In this document: positions 1 to 12,177 of the stretch, one piece after another | Position numbering within the stretch: the stretch's first letter is position 1 | Layout: the number at the start of each line of letters is the position of its first letter | Origin: Stichopus chloronotus | Taxonomy: Eukaryota > Echinodermata > Holothuroidea > Aspidochirotida > Stichopodidae | NCBI GenBank assembly: GCA_021234535.1 | Contig: CM037833.1 | Coordinates: 22,007,738-22,071,737 of the forward strand | Reading direction: 5' to 3' | Length of the DNA: 64,000 nt | Position numbers and translations under genes: made by a program | The notes under the pieces: generated by a model | Databases searched by the model: none | What the model saw: the letters and a program-made list of their open reading frames with translations, nothing else | Told to the model about the DNA's origin: nothing

Positions 1-861
1 TTTATTTTCTTTTTGCACTTTGAATCGTTTTATATCTGTTTCACTGAGTGACTGCTAATTCCATTCATGGTCAATAAAGTTTCCTATATCTTACATCAAC
101 GTTGATATCATTCTTTAGAATTCTTCCTTCATAAATTATATGATCAGACTTCAATTTAAATTTTATTGATCAGATCCAAGTGCCTGTGTATTATTGGAAG
201 GAACCTTTTTCACCTGTAGGAAGTACTGTGATGACCTCGCCTTACTTTATTATTGTAAATATAAGATATTTCCTAATAACAATTAATTGTCAATTGTCCT
301 TCTGGCTGTAAAGCACATGAAGTTAGAAAACGGACTGGATGCAACGTCTCAATGAATGTAAATGATATGCCATACATTTGACTTGAAGGTAACAGGATGC
401 AGTTTAAGAATTTTTGAGAACTGAACCACGTTGTAATTGTCACCACACATTTGTTACATTAAACTAAGACAATGATTGCTGTAGATGAGAATTAGATATA
501 GTCACCATAATTAATTAGTCTGCGTCTATCAGTGCATGAGTATTTCTATGTGATAACCAAATGATCAGTCACAGCGCTGCCTAGTTGGCAGGGAATATCT
601 AGATTACGATATGGAAAACTTATATACATAAATAATGAATGGTTTTCGAAGATAGGGTTTATCAATGCTAACATTTTTCTGTTCTCTGCAAGAATTCTCA
701 TGTAGCTTTATTCTTAAGTTGATTTCAAAGTCTAACATCATTCTTTCAGTGTTGTCGTTTTCTAATTTCGTTACTTTTACATTAACTACATAATGGTCTA
801 CCATGGAATGCAATCAATGAGCTAATAACAGATAATAACAACTTCCTTCGTGGACAACGTT
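1..861. other. Gene-free upstream DNA, unit A
   Basis: AT-rich; aligns closely with 28053-28913. No supported gene. Confidence 0.5.
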
Positions 862-1030
862 CACTCTAGATTAGAAAAGCTGAAAATAGATTGCTTAACT
901 AAGCACCGACCCAAAATATGGTCAACGTATTCAACGTAAATTACGTGTAAAGAGTTGACCATTTTTTTGGGTCGCTGCATTGTTAACCAATCTATCTTCA
1001 ATTTTGACCTAAGTGAATTTAGAGTATATC
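862..1030. mobile_element. Foldback (MITE-like) element, unit A
   Basis: Long imperfect inverted repeat. The core arms are 908-926 and 954-973, separated by about 27 bases. The outer arms continue the pairing (aatagattg...taac against the complement of gttaaccaatctat). The right core arm has a T-run change compared with unit B. Confidence 0.6.
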
Positions 1031-3821
1031 AAATTAAAGACTAACTCCTCGGCACGTATGTATGTGTGGAAAACAATATATGTGTCGGAAACAACAACGA
1101 CAAAGGTATTTTTCAATGATGCACACGGAAGAAAATCTCACATTGGTTGCTCACTGAGTATAAAAATAACAGTATAAATAATACAATATAATAGATATGT
1201 ATATATACACTACTAACAAAAGAAATTCCGACACTGTGCAACACACTACGTCATCGTACTTGCATTTTCATTAAACTGTGAGAGGAAATATTTCAAAAAT
1301 GGTAATAGACACAGTCAAACGCATTTTTATTCAGTCTTTTACTTTGCAAGTTTTGAATGAAGTCAGCTCATTCCTAGATACATGTCATTCGAGATACATT
1401 TCTAACCGCAGTGACATGTGAATACATTCCTTTATTTACGATTTGGTATGATTATTGTTTCAAAGTTTAAATGAACCTGCTAAGCCTGCATGCCTTTCTA
1501 CACGTTGAACCGAGGATGACGTGACTCGGTAGACTACAGAAAAGTGGGAGTGGGCATTTAGACTAATTTCTACAATGGCAAGTGGCATTTTACTTTCCTG
1601 TCTTAAGTAGTGTCTGATTGTGTGTGTATTGTTTCTTAATGTTGATCATAACACAATAACTGATTATTAACGTAGCCCTGTTAGGTACTTATGCAATACA
1701 CTTAAAGGGTGTAAAATGCCTCAAAGCAAAGAAGAGGTTTTCCAAGGTTAGTGGCCTCATTTTTCGAGTAAAGCAGGTCAAACCAAATGATCTGTCGTGG
1801 TCTGCTTCGTTTCTTAGTAACTGAGTGAGTTTTGGGGTATATCACTATGTTTAAGCATGGCTCTACAATGAATGGAGTAAAAGCGGCTTATAACCCTTTG
1901 AAGTTACGATCTGCTCCGACATTCGAAAGCTCAAAACTTTAATTAATTTGTACAAAGACCTATAGTCCAGGATCACTGAAGATAAAGGAACAGTTGTAGG
2001 CAAGACATAGTGCCACCTTCAAAGTGTGGTACAGCCATACTGTTGTTTTCTTCATAATTTTAAAGTAATAGTTGAAGAGATTTCCGAGGAAGCGCGATTG
2101 TGCGCACATATGCAATCATTTTTGCAAAACTAAGTTAGAATTGGCTTAACGATATGCTAAGTTTTGTTGTCAGGAAGGATCCGGAATGATGGGAAATTAG
2201 CTTACCAAAAGTTTCTCTGTCTTCATATACTCGAAAGTATCGTCTATCGAGAATGGGTGGTAGCACTGGAACAAAATGCCAGTTTTTCTTTATTTCTTGG
2301 TAGTTTTATAGATGCAAGTTTAATTGTAGATTGCACATTTATTATTACAAAGTATACTGTTCATTAAGAAACTGCGCAATGTCTTTTGAACCACTCATTT
2401 CCATTTTGTTGGATGTGTAAACTATGATAACAGTCGTTCTTTTCATAAACTCGACGTTTTTGACTCCTGTTTGTCGGAACAAATGAAGGAAGTTCAAATG
2501 GATTACGTGGAGCAATGGGATCAAGGAATTGTCAGATTAGAAAGATTATGTACTGAATTGATTTGTTAAGGGGTTGTTGAGAATGTGACGCAAGGTTACA
2601 CTGGGTTTGAACAATATCACCATGCCCAAAAGGCTCTACTTTTACTCCATTCGTAGTAGCTCTATGGTTTAAGGGTTTGTCGGTAAGTGGCAGAAACATT
2701 GTTGAATGCTTTAATGAAATAAGGCACACACGTCTTGGTGGATGACGATGACGATAACTTTTGATTATGACCGGTCGATGATTAGAATTGCAGTAGGCCG
2801 GTGAATTTTGCATATTTGATGGTACTTAGAAGTAGGAAAAAACAACCGGCTAGCAAAACGTTGCCCCATTGAAGTTTCAAATAGCCACAACAAAGAGATC
2901 GTCGGAACCCTTAATCCATATTTTATCATTGTAAAAAAAGATTAATGTTCTAGTTTATTACGATATATCGATGATAACGAAAGATAGTGTCATACTGTTG
3001 GGAAAATCTGAGAGCTTGTTCCAACAGATCTTCTGTAATCGTAGGTTGAGAAGTGTGCACATTGGTATTTGCCTCAAATTAATTGATGATCTTTACGCTG
3101 GGTATTTGCTTTTTTTCTTCTTGTCGGTATGATATGCTGTCTACTGGCTCAAATTTTGGCGGGCTATTTCGAACCTTTAATCATTGAATTGACGATATTG
3201 TTTTCGGGAATCTTGTAAACTGGATTGAAGTTTTCTTCGAGTAGTTTACTGTCGGAGGTTCGAAGCACCTAAAGACACTGATTCTATTAAAAAGTTAAAA
3301 CAGTCATCATCCCAAACTACAAAGTTCTACAAGATACGATCAATTGCCTAAAATGCATAAAAATAGAATTCGAATAAAATTACTTATGAGAACGGCTGAA
3401 TAGTGAATCTTTTCATATATTATTTAATGTTAACTTGTAAAGAAAGCATAGATATCAGACTTTATATAATGTTAATTGCTCTGAATATAGGCGATTAAAG
3501 AAGCAAAAGTATACTAATATGCTTCCGCAGCATTTTGCTATGCGAAACAATTGCTGTTGAAACGTGTATTTGAAAGGCAAGTACTGACAATAATAGTATA
3601 AAATGTTGTTCATAAGACACCGTCATCTCAGGACTAAAAAGAAAAAGTAATGAGCAAATTGCTGTCTATTACGGGTTTCCATACTCGAAAGTGCAGCTGT
3701 TCATTCATTACTACTAAGCTGATGTTAAATATCCACTTGAAGGTCATCGACTATGTTAACGGAGCTTAAAGTTTAGTGATTTGAAGACAATAAACTCATC
3801 TTGTGTATGAGTTTGTCCTGG
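1031..3821. other. 5' flank of copy A
   Basis: Outside the A-only segment this aligns to 29081-30804. The promoter is not recognisable with confidence. Confidence 0.4.
2184..3527. other. 1.34-kb segment present only in unit A
   Basis: Unit B goes directly from GGATCCG to CAGTATTTTGC at 30506-30513. In unit A the two edges both carry TCCG (2180-2183 and 3524-3527). This is either an insertion with a 4-bp target duplication or a microhomology deletion in unit B. No intact transposase is seen. Confidence 0.6.
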
Positions 3822-4227
3822 ATGAAGTTTGCAATATCAATGGCTTCAGAGGGTGAAACGATTGTGTTCTTATTAAACAAGACATTGTTTATTTTCGCTC
3901 TTACTGTGCCCCTGTTAATTGATATAGCAGACAGTGGAGAAGCGAATGATTTAAAATTCCTTATTTTAAAAACCGGGGATAATGTAACAATGGATTGCAA
4001 GGCAACAACATTCAATAGCAGACGATGGTCGTTCAGTAGTGGCAATACTACCGAAGTGTTGTATGTAGACCGAGCTGAGCTTTATTCTAGACATGATGAA
4101 AGTTTTTGTTTGGATTTCGACAACTACTCTCTAACAATAAATTCCGCGAGATTTGAACACGAAGGAACGTACAGATGCTCCGAAGCGGACATCAAAAATT
4201 TTAGTGTTTATTCCTTAATTGTAATCA
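3822..4227 (+). pseudogene. Copy A exon 1: signal peptide and Ig1
   Basis: Open 135-codon exon ending at GTAAGT. Leader and first half are almost identical to copy B, while the second half of Ig1 differs at many residues. An additional in-frame ATG at 3807 could extend the leader by five residues. Confidence 0.75.
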
Positions 4228-5209
4228 GTAAGTTGTTGTGTCTTTGTTTATGTAAAAAAAAAAAGGTGAAGATGGAAAACTCGTGTAACGATTCCTAGAT
4301 GATGGTATTTTTTCAGGTTGGTTAGTGATACTGTGCAATAAGTTTTTAACATGCATTACTAATCTACTCGGAGGGTGTTTTTCGAAAATTTTCAACCTTT
4401 TTAAGTCTTCAGGTTAGAGTTTCTGTATAACTTAATATATACGTATTATACAATAATTTCTTACAATATCATTCTTATCATGTAGTTAAATTTTTAATAG
4501 GTACATAGTTGTTGCTCAAACGATAACGATAACATCAATATTAACATCAACTATATATTGAGAGTCGGCAAAAATTGAGGACGAAGAATACCTTCAAACT
4601 ATAAACATGATTTAGAACTACATTTACCCTCACAAGCACAAAATAATGATAGTACTTTTAAACGTCTGTATTGTATTGTTTCATTTGGGCCAATTGCGAA
4701 TAGTAGATACTTTTATAGGACGAATATGCACAGTATAGTTGTAGTGACGTTTGCTTTGTTAATGGTACTGCTTGTGTACCGAGCCGTGCAGGGCAATTCA
4801 GTTCAATATAGTTCTCTATATTGTGGACGTACATGGTGGTAGTGTGGCTTATAGGCAAGTTTCTCAAACCAGTGCACATGTAAACTATGGGGTAAGCCTT
4901 TCTTGGTATGGTTCTCACATTGTTGCATGTGTGATTTAATTCACGTACATTACTGTACTTTTTATTTCTATATTTTTAATGGCACAATATCTTGAAACTG
5001 TGAAAAATTGTTCCGTAGGAACATTAGTGTTCATTGAACATGTATAATATATACACCAGTCAGTGGCAATTTGGAATTGTATGTTGACTCTATTGGATAG
5101 CTATGTGTTTGATGATTTGATCAACGAATTAAAATTTTCTCTTTTATCAAACAGAAAGAAAGAAGATACTCCACGGCGAAACTTTTAATTTTAGTTTTCT
5201 CTCCCACAG

Positions 5210-5575
5210 AACCTCCGAAAGTAATCATTAGTGTTCAAGAGAAGAAGTATCAATTCTTTGATAACAATACGGAAACAAATCTAGTGTATGTCAATATAAA
5301 TGAAGCATTCACAGCAGAATGCTATGCTATTGAAGCTAGACCGGCAGTCAATCTCACCTGGACTGTTGACGATGAAATAGTTGAATTCAATGCATCTCTT
5401 GTAAGACAAGGATCCATGGAAAGAGGGGAATATACTTACACTAACACCACTGTTGAGTTAAAGACAGTGCTAGAAGGAACACGAGGGAAGATAACATGTT
5501 CAAGTAATCTTCGACGAAATTTAGACGGTTACAAATTGGATAAAACTAAGTTTACCATCATGTACATGACGTACG
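5210..5575 (+). pseudogene. Copy A exon 2: Ig2
   Basis: Open 366-nt phase 1-1 exon with cysteines in [11 protein letters not shown] and GKITCSS and tryptophan in NLTWTVDD. The acceptor is tctcccacag and the donor GTAAGA. Confidence 0.75.
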
Positions 5576-5818
5576 GTAAGATCATTGTCGGTAACAATAA
5601 CGACGCCAAAGTTGTAAATACATTTACGTTTAATAATGGTCATTATGTGATACTTCCATAAAAGAGTCCCACATTAAAGAAAAGCCTTTTTGATCATCAA
5701 AACATTTTAGTTAATATGGTGAGCTCGCTTTTGCCATTTTTTTAAAACTGATACTATGTTTCCAAGTCTGTTCTCAACAAGCAAATTTTGCAGCTAGATG
5801 AATTGAATTGATTTTGTT

Positions 5819-6218
5819 CTTCAGCTCATCAGTCGTTCTTCCTGACTACCTACAGAAGCACAATCTTTCCACTTAAAATATACTGTGTAAAATGTTCACC
5901 CAACTGGGTCGGCGCAACGTTCAACAGACCGTTGATTTCATTTGCACAAGCTTGCAGAAATACGGCAGACTTTTATGTCGCTCCCATATTTGAGCTTTTA
6001 GCTACAATGTGGTATACAATGTGACCGATTTTCTAAATAAGAAAGATCACACCTCCATGTTTGGTGAAGTATATGAGACATATGAATACATGCCCTTAAA
6101 CAATTCCTCCGGACAATTCCCTAACCACCAATTCCCTAATCACCAATTCCCTAACTCTTTCTTTAACCATAACCCTTTTCCTGAAAGAAATTATCCAGGA
6201 GGGATTTTGGAGGTTGTT
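5819..6218. other. 400-bp segment in an intron, present only in unit A
   Basis: Lies between Ig2 and Ig3. Unit B is collapsed at the shared TTGTT (5814-5818 and 6214-6218 in unit A). It contains an open stretch near 6009-6230 encoding a tyrosine-rich piece (VYETYEYMPLN) and then FPNHQ repeats (tandem 15-bp units at about 6114-6155). I see no convincing splice borders. Confidence 0.5.
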
Positions 6219-6270
6219 GGAGGTGAATAAATTATCCAGGAGGAATGGTGGAGGTTGTTAGAAGTAAAAT
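6187..6270. repeat. Short tandem duplication
   Basis: AAATTATCCAGGAGG...GAGGTTGTT occurs twice in a row with a period of about 42 bases. Confidence 0.5.
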
Positions 6271-6449
6271 TCTATAAGTTGGAAATTTGCTGGGATAGAA
6301 AATGTCTATGGGAGGCTGTCCGAGTAAAAATTGGTGGGAGGGAGTTGTTCGGTGAAGGAATATGTTTCCACTACACAAAATAAGTGTATTTCAAACCGAT
6401 TCTAATTATTTTTGCACCTTGATATCTTTGTTTTACTTTCATTATTTAG

Positions 6450-6763
6450 CACTACCACAGCTTAGCTACGGTTTGGATATGGTAACAAGATCAACGACAC
6501 CCAATATCTTCAGGCTGACAGACCTGTCAAAGTGACCTGCACGTCATTAGGGGGTAGACCCCCTTCAGTATCATTGTCCTGGTACATCAATGGTGTAAAT
6601 AACATCAGTAATACTCTAAAGTGCACCGATACTTCAAACACCAACCAAGTAACCTCTTGTATTGAACTTAATCCTGAAAGCTCCTTGGTAAACATTACAT
6701 GTGTTGCTGTGATTGACAAAGTTGATGCTGAAACTAAGATAGAGAAGAGAATCCATGTTTACG
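6450..6763 (+). pseudogene. Copy A exon 3: Ig3 with a 1-nt deletion
   Basis: 314 nt against 315 in copy B. AGC-TAC at about 6464-6469 replaces AGC-CTAC. From phase 1 the frame shifts and stops at 6533-6535. Downstream the Ig3 frame (VTCTSLGGRPPSVSLSW) is still intact. I checked nearby AG sites and found no alternative acceptor that restores frame without a stop. Confidence 0.75.
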
Positions 6764-7226
6764 GTAAAGTGTGCTCCAGTTACTGTTTTATATCATTGTT
6801 TCACATGAAGATGGGCTACATGATGACATGAGAACCGGCATTTCTAATAATTAATCGGCGTTGTATAAGTCACTCGATAGAAAATACGAAGAACAGTTTT
6901 AAATTGTCCTAACCTTTGAAGCAATAAGTTCAAACAACTTCAAACGTGTCTCAAAATGCTTGAAATGAAGGTTTATGTTGGTTTTCATAGAAGCCATATG
7001 AAACCTAAGGCATTGTTAATTTGTAAGTACTATTAATTTAGAAAAGGATCCCCCGTGTTGGTACTATTAATTTAGAAGAGAACTGATTACGTTTACCACT
7101 AGAGGAACTGTAGTTATATCGTAAAAATTTGCGGTAGGCCCATTCGGATGGGACTTATATTTATATCACCCAATAATTAAGTACAAATCAATTGATAAAA
7201 TTATTTTTCTTGTCCTTCATTTTAAG

Positions 7227-7538
7227 AGTGCCCACAAATGACAGTAATGATCAACGACGGTGTGGTTAAAGACATGGCAGTCATCAGCAAACACAATGAG
7301 TCAGTTGCAATCTGCAGTGTGAGAGACCCAATAGTAGGGTCAACACTTACGTGGGAATATGATGATGTACAACTGAATGTGATACAGCAAACTTCGACTA
7401 ACTTCAGTATTGGCAACAACAATTACGAAATACGAATGGTGTTTAGTTCTCGCACGGAACGTGGATACATCACATGTATGTACAGAGGACCAAACCACTG
7501 CAAAGTAACGAAGACTGTGACAGTTGCACGCCTAAGAG
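7227..7538 (+). pseudogene. Copy A exon 4: Ig4
   Basis: Open 312-nt phase 1-1 exon with [16 protein letters not shown] and GYITCMYRG. It has one more codon than copy B. Confidence 0.75.
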
Positions 7539-7582
7539 GTAAAAAATTTTTCAACTATTTCCGTGATGGATATGACACAGCA

Positions 7583-7783
7583 AGCCCTTATCCGGGGGGG
7601 GGGGGTTCAGGGGCTTCGGAAGAACCCCCTCACAAGATCTGGAGTTCCGCTCAGCCTATGACAGTAGGCCTATGTTAGCAGCTGATAGAATGAGTTTTAA
7701 TTGGTCGGTCATAATTGTCGGGTAAAATGTTCCACTTGTGGTAAAATCGACCCCCCACACTGAATAAGATGCATACAGGCCTG
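7583..7783. mobile_element. 201-bp insertion in the intron after Ig4, unit A only
   Basis: Flanked by direct repeats CACAGCA at 7576-7582 and 7784-7790. Unit B has a single CACGGCA at the matching site. The insert begins with a G-run (about 7594-7605). No terminal inverted repeat or family could be recognised. Confidence 0.5.
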
Positions 7784-8222
7784 CACAGCATTCTTAAATA
7801 GGAAGGCTATCAATGCACCACTATTTCTAAAAGGTAAATCTAGAGCTCGAGAAGTTCATAGTGTCAGAAATTCTCAATGTTTCTTATCGTGTAGCTTTGA
7901 CCCAAAAGAGACGACGCTAGAAAAGCATAATACCTAGACGACATATGGATGTAACTTTTTTGTTCTACATAGAAAGGCAAAACATCAAATTAACATATCC
8001 ATTACTAAGATTGCAGGAGAATTTTATGTTAATAAGCTAAGCTACTACTCATAACCAATAAGCACCATAGCAACGAACTGCAAGCAAAGTAAAAGCAACG
8101 TGGTATTTTATAGTTAGGATTTACGAACTACCATTTCACGGATAAATAATATTAGTATTATATTTTAGGTTTATCGATCAGAAATTCGAAGAGTGACAGT
8201 AAAAATAATTTTGTTTTCACAG

Positions 8223-8330
8223 GGGGAGACTCTATCAACAACGTCTTGCACTGGGGAATTTACGTTTCAATTTTTACTGTTGTTGCATTAATGATCGGTC
8301 TGTTTTTGCTACTGAAGATGAAAGTTTCAG
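8223..8330 (+). pseudogene. Copy A exon 5: transmembrane segment
   Basis: Open 108-nt phase 1-1 exon. The hydrophobic run [19 protein letters not shown] is followed by KMKVS. Confidence 0.8.
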
Positions 8331-9137
8331 GTGAACCAGTTTCCGTTTAATATCTCCCTTAGGGGTAAAATTATTTTACTTTATTTCCCTTAAGATACCC
8401 TTAAGATGTTTAGTTTTGTTGCGTACTAGTCTAAAATATGCAAACACAGGGCAAAGATGACCTTGTGTCTTTGAATGTCTTATTCTACATCATAATGTCA
8501 CCACTAACGTTGCATTAGCCCATGTTACATCATACAAGAAATAAACAAGCTTATTGATTACGTCAAAGGTTTGACATTGTCGTTAACTCACTGACAAATC
8601 TTGAAATCATTTTACTTTGTTTTATTTTTCATCATTTTCTTAATCAAACCCACCTCATCGGCAATGTTGATCGTCGTATGTGTGGCTCACTAGTGTAAAT
8701 GTTAAGTTGAATTCTCAAATCTAGTGTGTGATATAATGCATTTTGTACATGGGAGTGGGAAAGACGACTACAACGATTACAGAATTAGATTTTTTTCTGC
8801 TTCTAAGAGACATTTTTGAAATCTTATAGAACTTGACAAAAATATTAGTATGTACCCGAATGTCAGTTTTATCATCACTTTAGAGAACATATCTTCACGG
8901 ATGAAATTACGAAGTCATTTCAATTGTTTTCGAACATGAACAACTTACGCAGTAAGCACCAGCGCTTCATGATAAGAATTTCCAGAACATCATCTTCAAC
9001 AACAACAACAACGTAAATTTGAACATAATGTTCATTTTCAATGGTTGGTATATATTACCTAATGTCCAGAAAAATGTCTTTATTCACTGGAAATATATAT
9101 TTGCAAGTTATTTCAAATACTTGATTTTCTTTCACAG

Positions 9138-9162
9138 TTTATATTGAATCTATCCTTGCAGA
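9138..9162 (+). pseudogene. Copy A exon 6: 25-nt microexon
   Basis: Same borders (ttctttcacag, GTGAGT) and same length as at 35432-35456. It encodes Y-I-E-S-I-L-A between split codons, so Ala stands where copy B has Thr. Confidence 0.7.
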
Positions 9163-9531
9163 GTGAGTCCTCTTCTTATCAACATATCCTCAAGATACCA
9201 TAAAATGTTTTGTTAAGCAAAGGAAACTATACTATGAAAGAATTGAACTAGTTGAACTAGCATATTTCTTTTTTAATCTCATGTTCATGTTTCACATTTC
9301 CTCACTGAACTATGCAATAAAACGAACAAGTTTTTTAAAACACGATTCCAACCAGGTTACAAACAATCAGTATGCATTCAATGTCACGGAGTCATTCCCT
9401 TGTGAATGTTTAATTTTCTGTGCATGATCCTTCAATATTGAAAGTTGTATTGGTCATTTGAACTACTGCCTTAATTGAATTTAGATATTAACTTCTCATG
9501 TGTATTTATTGATTCTACTTCTTTTGTTCAG

Positions 9532-9635
9532 TAATAAACAAGGCAGATTATCACCTGAGGACGATGTGCGTAATTTACCCACAACTTCGAGAGAACTCCC
9601 GTCACTGCCAAGTCTTCAGTCGGAGCAAATTTATG
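9532..9635 (+). pseudogene. Copy A exon 7: juxtamembrane region
   Basis: Open 104-nt exon encoding the same proline- and serine-rich linker as copy B, with PSLPSL where copy B has PALPSL. It ends at the same GTACCT donor. Confidence 0.7.
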
Positions 9636-9689
9636 GTACCTCACCTTGCCACTGTCATTTTTTTATTCCTTGCCGAAGGACGAAGGAAT

Positions 9690-10345
9690 CTATGCGATTG
9701 TGATGTCATCTGTTTGTGCATGTAATTGTGAAGCTTTGCTTATCTACACGATATCTCAAGAAAAGTAACGTTTACTGACCTCTCACATGGTGTGTCGGTC
9801 TTTCATACTGAGGAGATAATCCCTATTGTTTTTGGTAGAGGTCAAAGATCATTTGAGCACATCAACTGTCAAACTGGGAGACCTTGTAACACGATATCTC
9901 AAGAAGGGTAACTTTCACCACCTTCGTGAGTGTTGAGTTAGTTTGTCATACTGAGTAAATGATCTCTACTCTTTTTGATGGAAGTCAAAGGTCATTTGAC
10001 GTCACGAGAGGTTAAACCGTGAGAGCATTATAATCACAATATCTCAAAAATGGCAAGCACTCCTTACTTCATACTTGATGTGTGTTTTTCATGCTAAGTA
10101 GACAATCCCTATGATTTTGGTGGAGCTCAAAGGTCTTTTGAGGTCATCAGAGGTAATAGTGTAAAAATATTGTAAAAACAATATCACCAGAAATGTTAAC
10201 TTGTTTCATGTCCTCATAGGTGGAGCATTTGTTGGACATGCGAAGTAGATGGTCCTTACTATTTAGGTGAATGTCAAAGGTTATTTGAGGTCACCATATG
10301 TCACACTGTGAAAACTTTGCAAAAGTAATATCTTCAGAAAGGCTG
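9690..10345. repeat. Degenerate tandem repeat, about 145-bp unit, unit A
   Basis: Five imperfect units starting near 9749, 9889, 10031, 10180 and 10326, each recognised by CGATATCTCAAGAA-like and GGTCAAAGGTCATTTGA-like stretches. It lies just downstream of the juxtamembrane exon. The AGGTCA half-sites resemble nuclear-receptor DR1 elements, but repetition alone explains them. Confidence 0.6.
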
Positions 10346-11609
10346 GCCTCGACTGATATCAGGACTTTGAGTGTTGGTTGGCTGTACTGTGCCGTGTGCC
10401 CGGGGCTACTAAATTCCAGTGTTCGGCTTCCAAATTGTCACTGGAAAGCCTGTCGGCTCCCGACATTGACGACTGTAATGTAGTATAGTGCGTCATTTAC
10501 TTTGCTTGTTAAACGTATATATCAACATCAATCGCAAATGGTGCCTGCCGCCTCATAATTTTTGAAAGCCGAAAAAATGCTAAAACCCCTATTTATACGT
10601 GGCATGTTCTGTGAAACCCTTACCGGCTTGTTTCTGTTTGTCCATATTTGGAGAGTACTACTTTTACATTGGGGACTTACGCATTCATATTACCTCTTGT
10701 TCCTGAATTTGAGAAAGATTAAAAATCTGTTTTGATGTTTCCTAAGAACAATGTCAATATAGTGCTTTTGACTCACTGTGTAAAATTATCGAAGAAACTA
10801 CGTTGCCTCGATAAGTGAGTATCGATACCTTGAATGTGTGAAAACATCCTTGTGAAACAGGGTTACTACTAGTGCTGGTATTTTACCAAAATTTTTCATA
10901 GACACAAACACGTTGAGTGTTATGCAAAGAAAATATTTGTAAGAGAGTTTGGATTTCTTGTCAGGAAACTATTTCTAAACTAAACTATTTTATAGATCTC
11001 AAATTCCAACAAATAAATTTTATTGACCATTATCAGTGCTGCATAAAAGCTATACCTTATTCTTTGCACTCAAGGCCATACGAGCTACCACATGTAAACA
11101 TTGAACCTTTGCCCCATCCAGGTGGATAGTAATGTCAACATTTAAAGCCAACATTTGGTCGGCAAGGAATTACTGAGCCTTTTGGCTTTCGGGTTATTAA
11201 GATGTTTTGATATTAGTGGGGCAATTTTAGCACATTGGGCGTAACTTTTGTAATTTAATTGGCCTTTTACCTTGATATAAAAAGAGAGGCAATGTTAAGT
11301 AACATTACCTTTAACGTTCCAACAATTATCAGTTGGTAGAGTTCTTAAGAAAATCACAGGTAATCCTTAAAAATGGTTTAGTCAGCCCTTCGGAGTATTA
11401 AACATTGATTCCATGTTGTATAGTTTGCCTACATTATCACATTATCAAGCATGAAAGGTGTTATCATCAAATGTTGCCATCGATTGTTTCCATTAGGTTC
11501 CTGTTACATTATAATTTCACTTTCTCCTATGTATGTGTAAATACGTTTCCAACACGTTCTTGGCTTTGCGATGCATAAACATAAAAAGGCGAACACTTTT
11601 CTTTGTCAG

Positions 11610-11774
11610 ATACAACAGACTCAAACCCAGATGTTAAGGCCAAGGAGTCAAACAGCGACTACCAGTTTTTGTATCAATTAGCAGGAAAAGGCATGATAAT
11701 AAGCTACTGGCTCGCTACAATAGCTTCTGATAGTGACAAGGAGAAGACAAAAGTTATCGCCAAGACTGTATCAG
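11610..11774 (+). pseudogene. Copy A exon 8: kinase N-lobe
   Basis: Open 165-nt exon. The G-loop position reads LAGKGMIISYWLAT, and the VIAK lysine is retained. Confidence 0.7.
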
Positions 11775-12066
11775 GTATGGTATCAACATGTAGCCCATAT
11801 TGAATAAGCAAACAGCCTTAATATTTTACAATTTTTTACACTAGAAAAAATACAATTTTAACACATCTTTATCATATCATGCTTATAATTGTTTTTTATC
11901 TTTATTTTTATTTCTTTGTTGCATTTTGTTATGTTCAAATTAGTTATGATAAAAAGAGAATTTTCTAATTTGTTTTCCTTCTGTAAAAGATACATACTAT
12001 AAGCATCAATTGACTTTTGTCTTTGAATATGATAACTATATCTTTAGAATTTTCTCATTTTCACAG

Positions 12067-12177
12067 AAAATGCCAGCATGAAAGAAATGCTAAATTTTCG
12101 TGCCTTAGCGAGGAACCTCATGACCTTAAAAAGACACGAAAATGTCGTGGAAACACTCAGTGTTGCTATAGATGACG
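12067..12177 (+). pseudogene. Copy A exon 9: alpha-C and beta4
   Basis: Open 111-nt exon, nearly identical to copy B (LKRHENVV against LKKHENVV). The donor is GTAATA. Confidence 0.7.

Noticed and set aside
3596..3604. TATAAAA-like word about 220 bases upstream of the copy A start
   Set aside because: It is TATCAAA in copy B and the DNA is AT-rich, so it is not good evidence for a core promoter.
3773..4045. Minus-strand open frame over copy A exon 1 (and the similar one over copy B exon 1)
   Set aside because: Antisense shadow of the Ig1 exon, which has splice sites, domain features and conservation on the plus strand.
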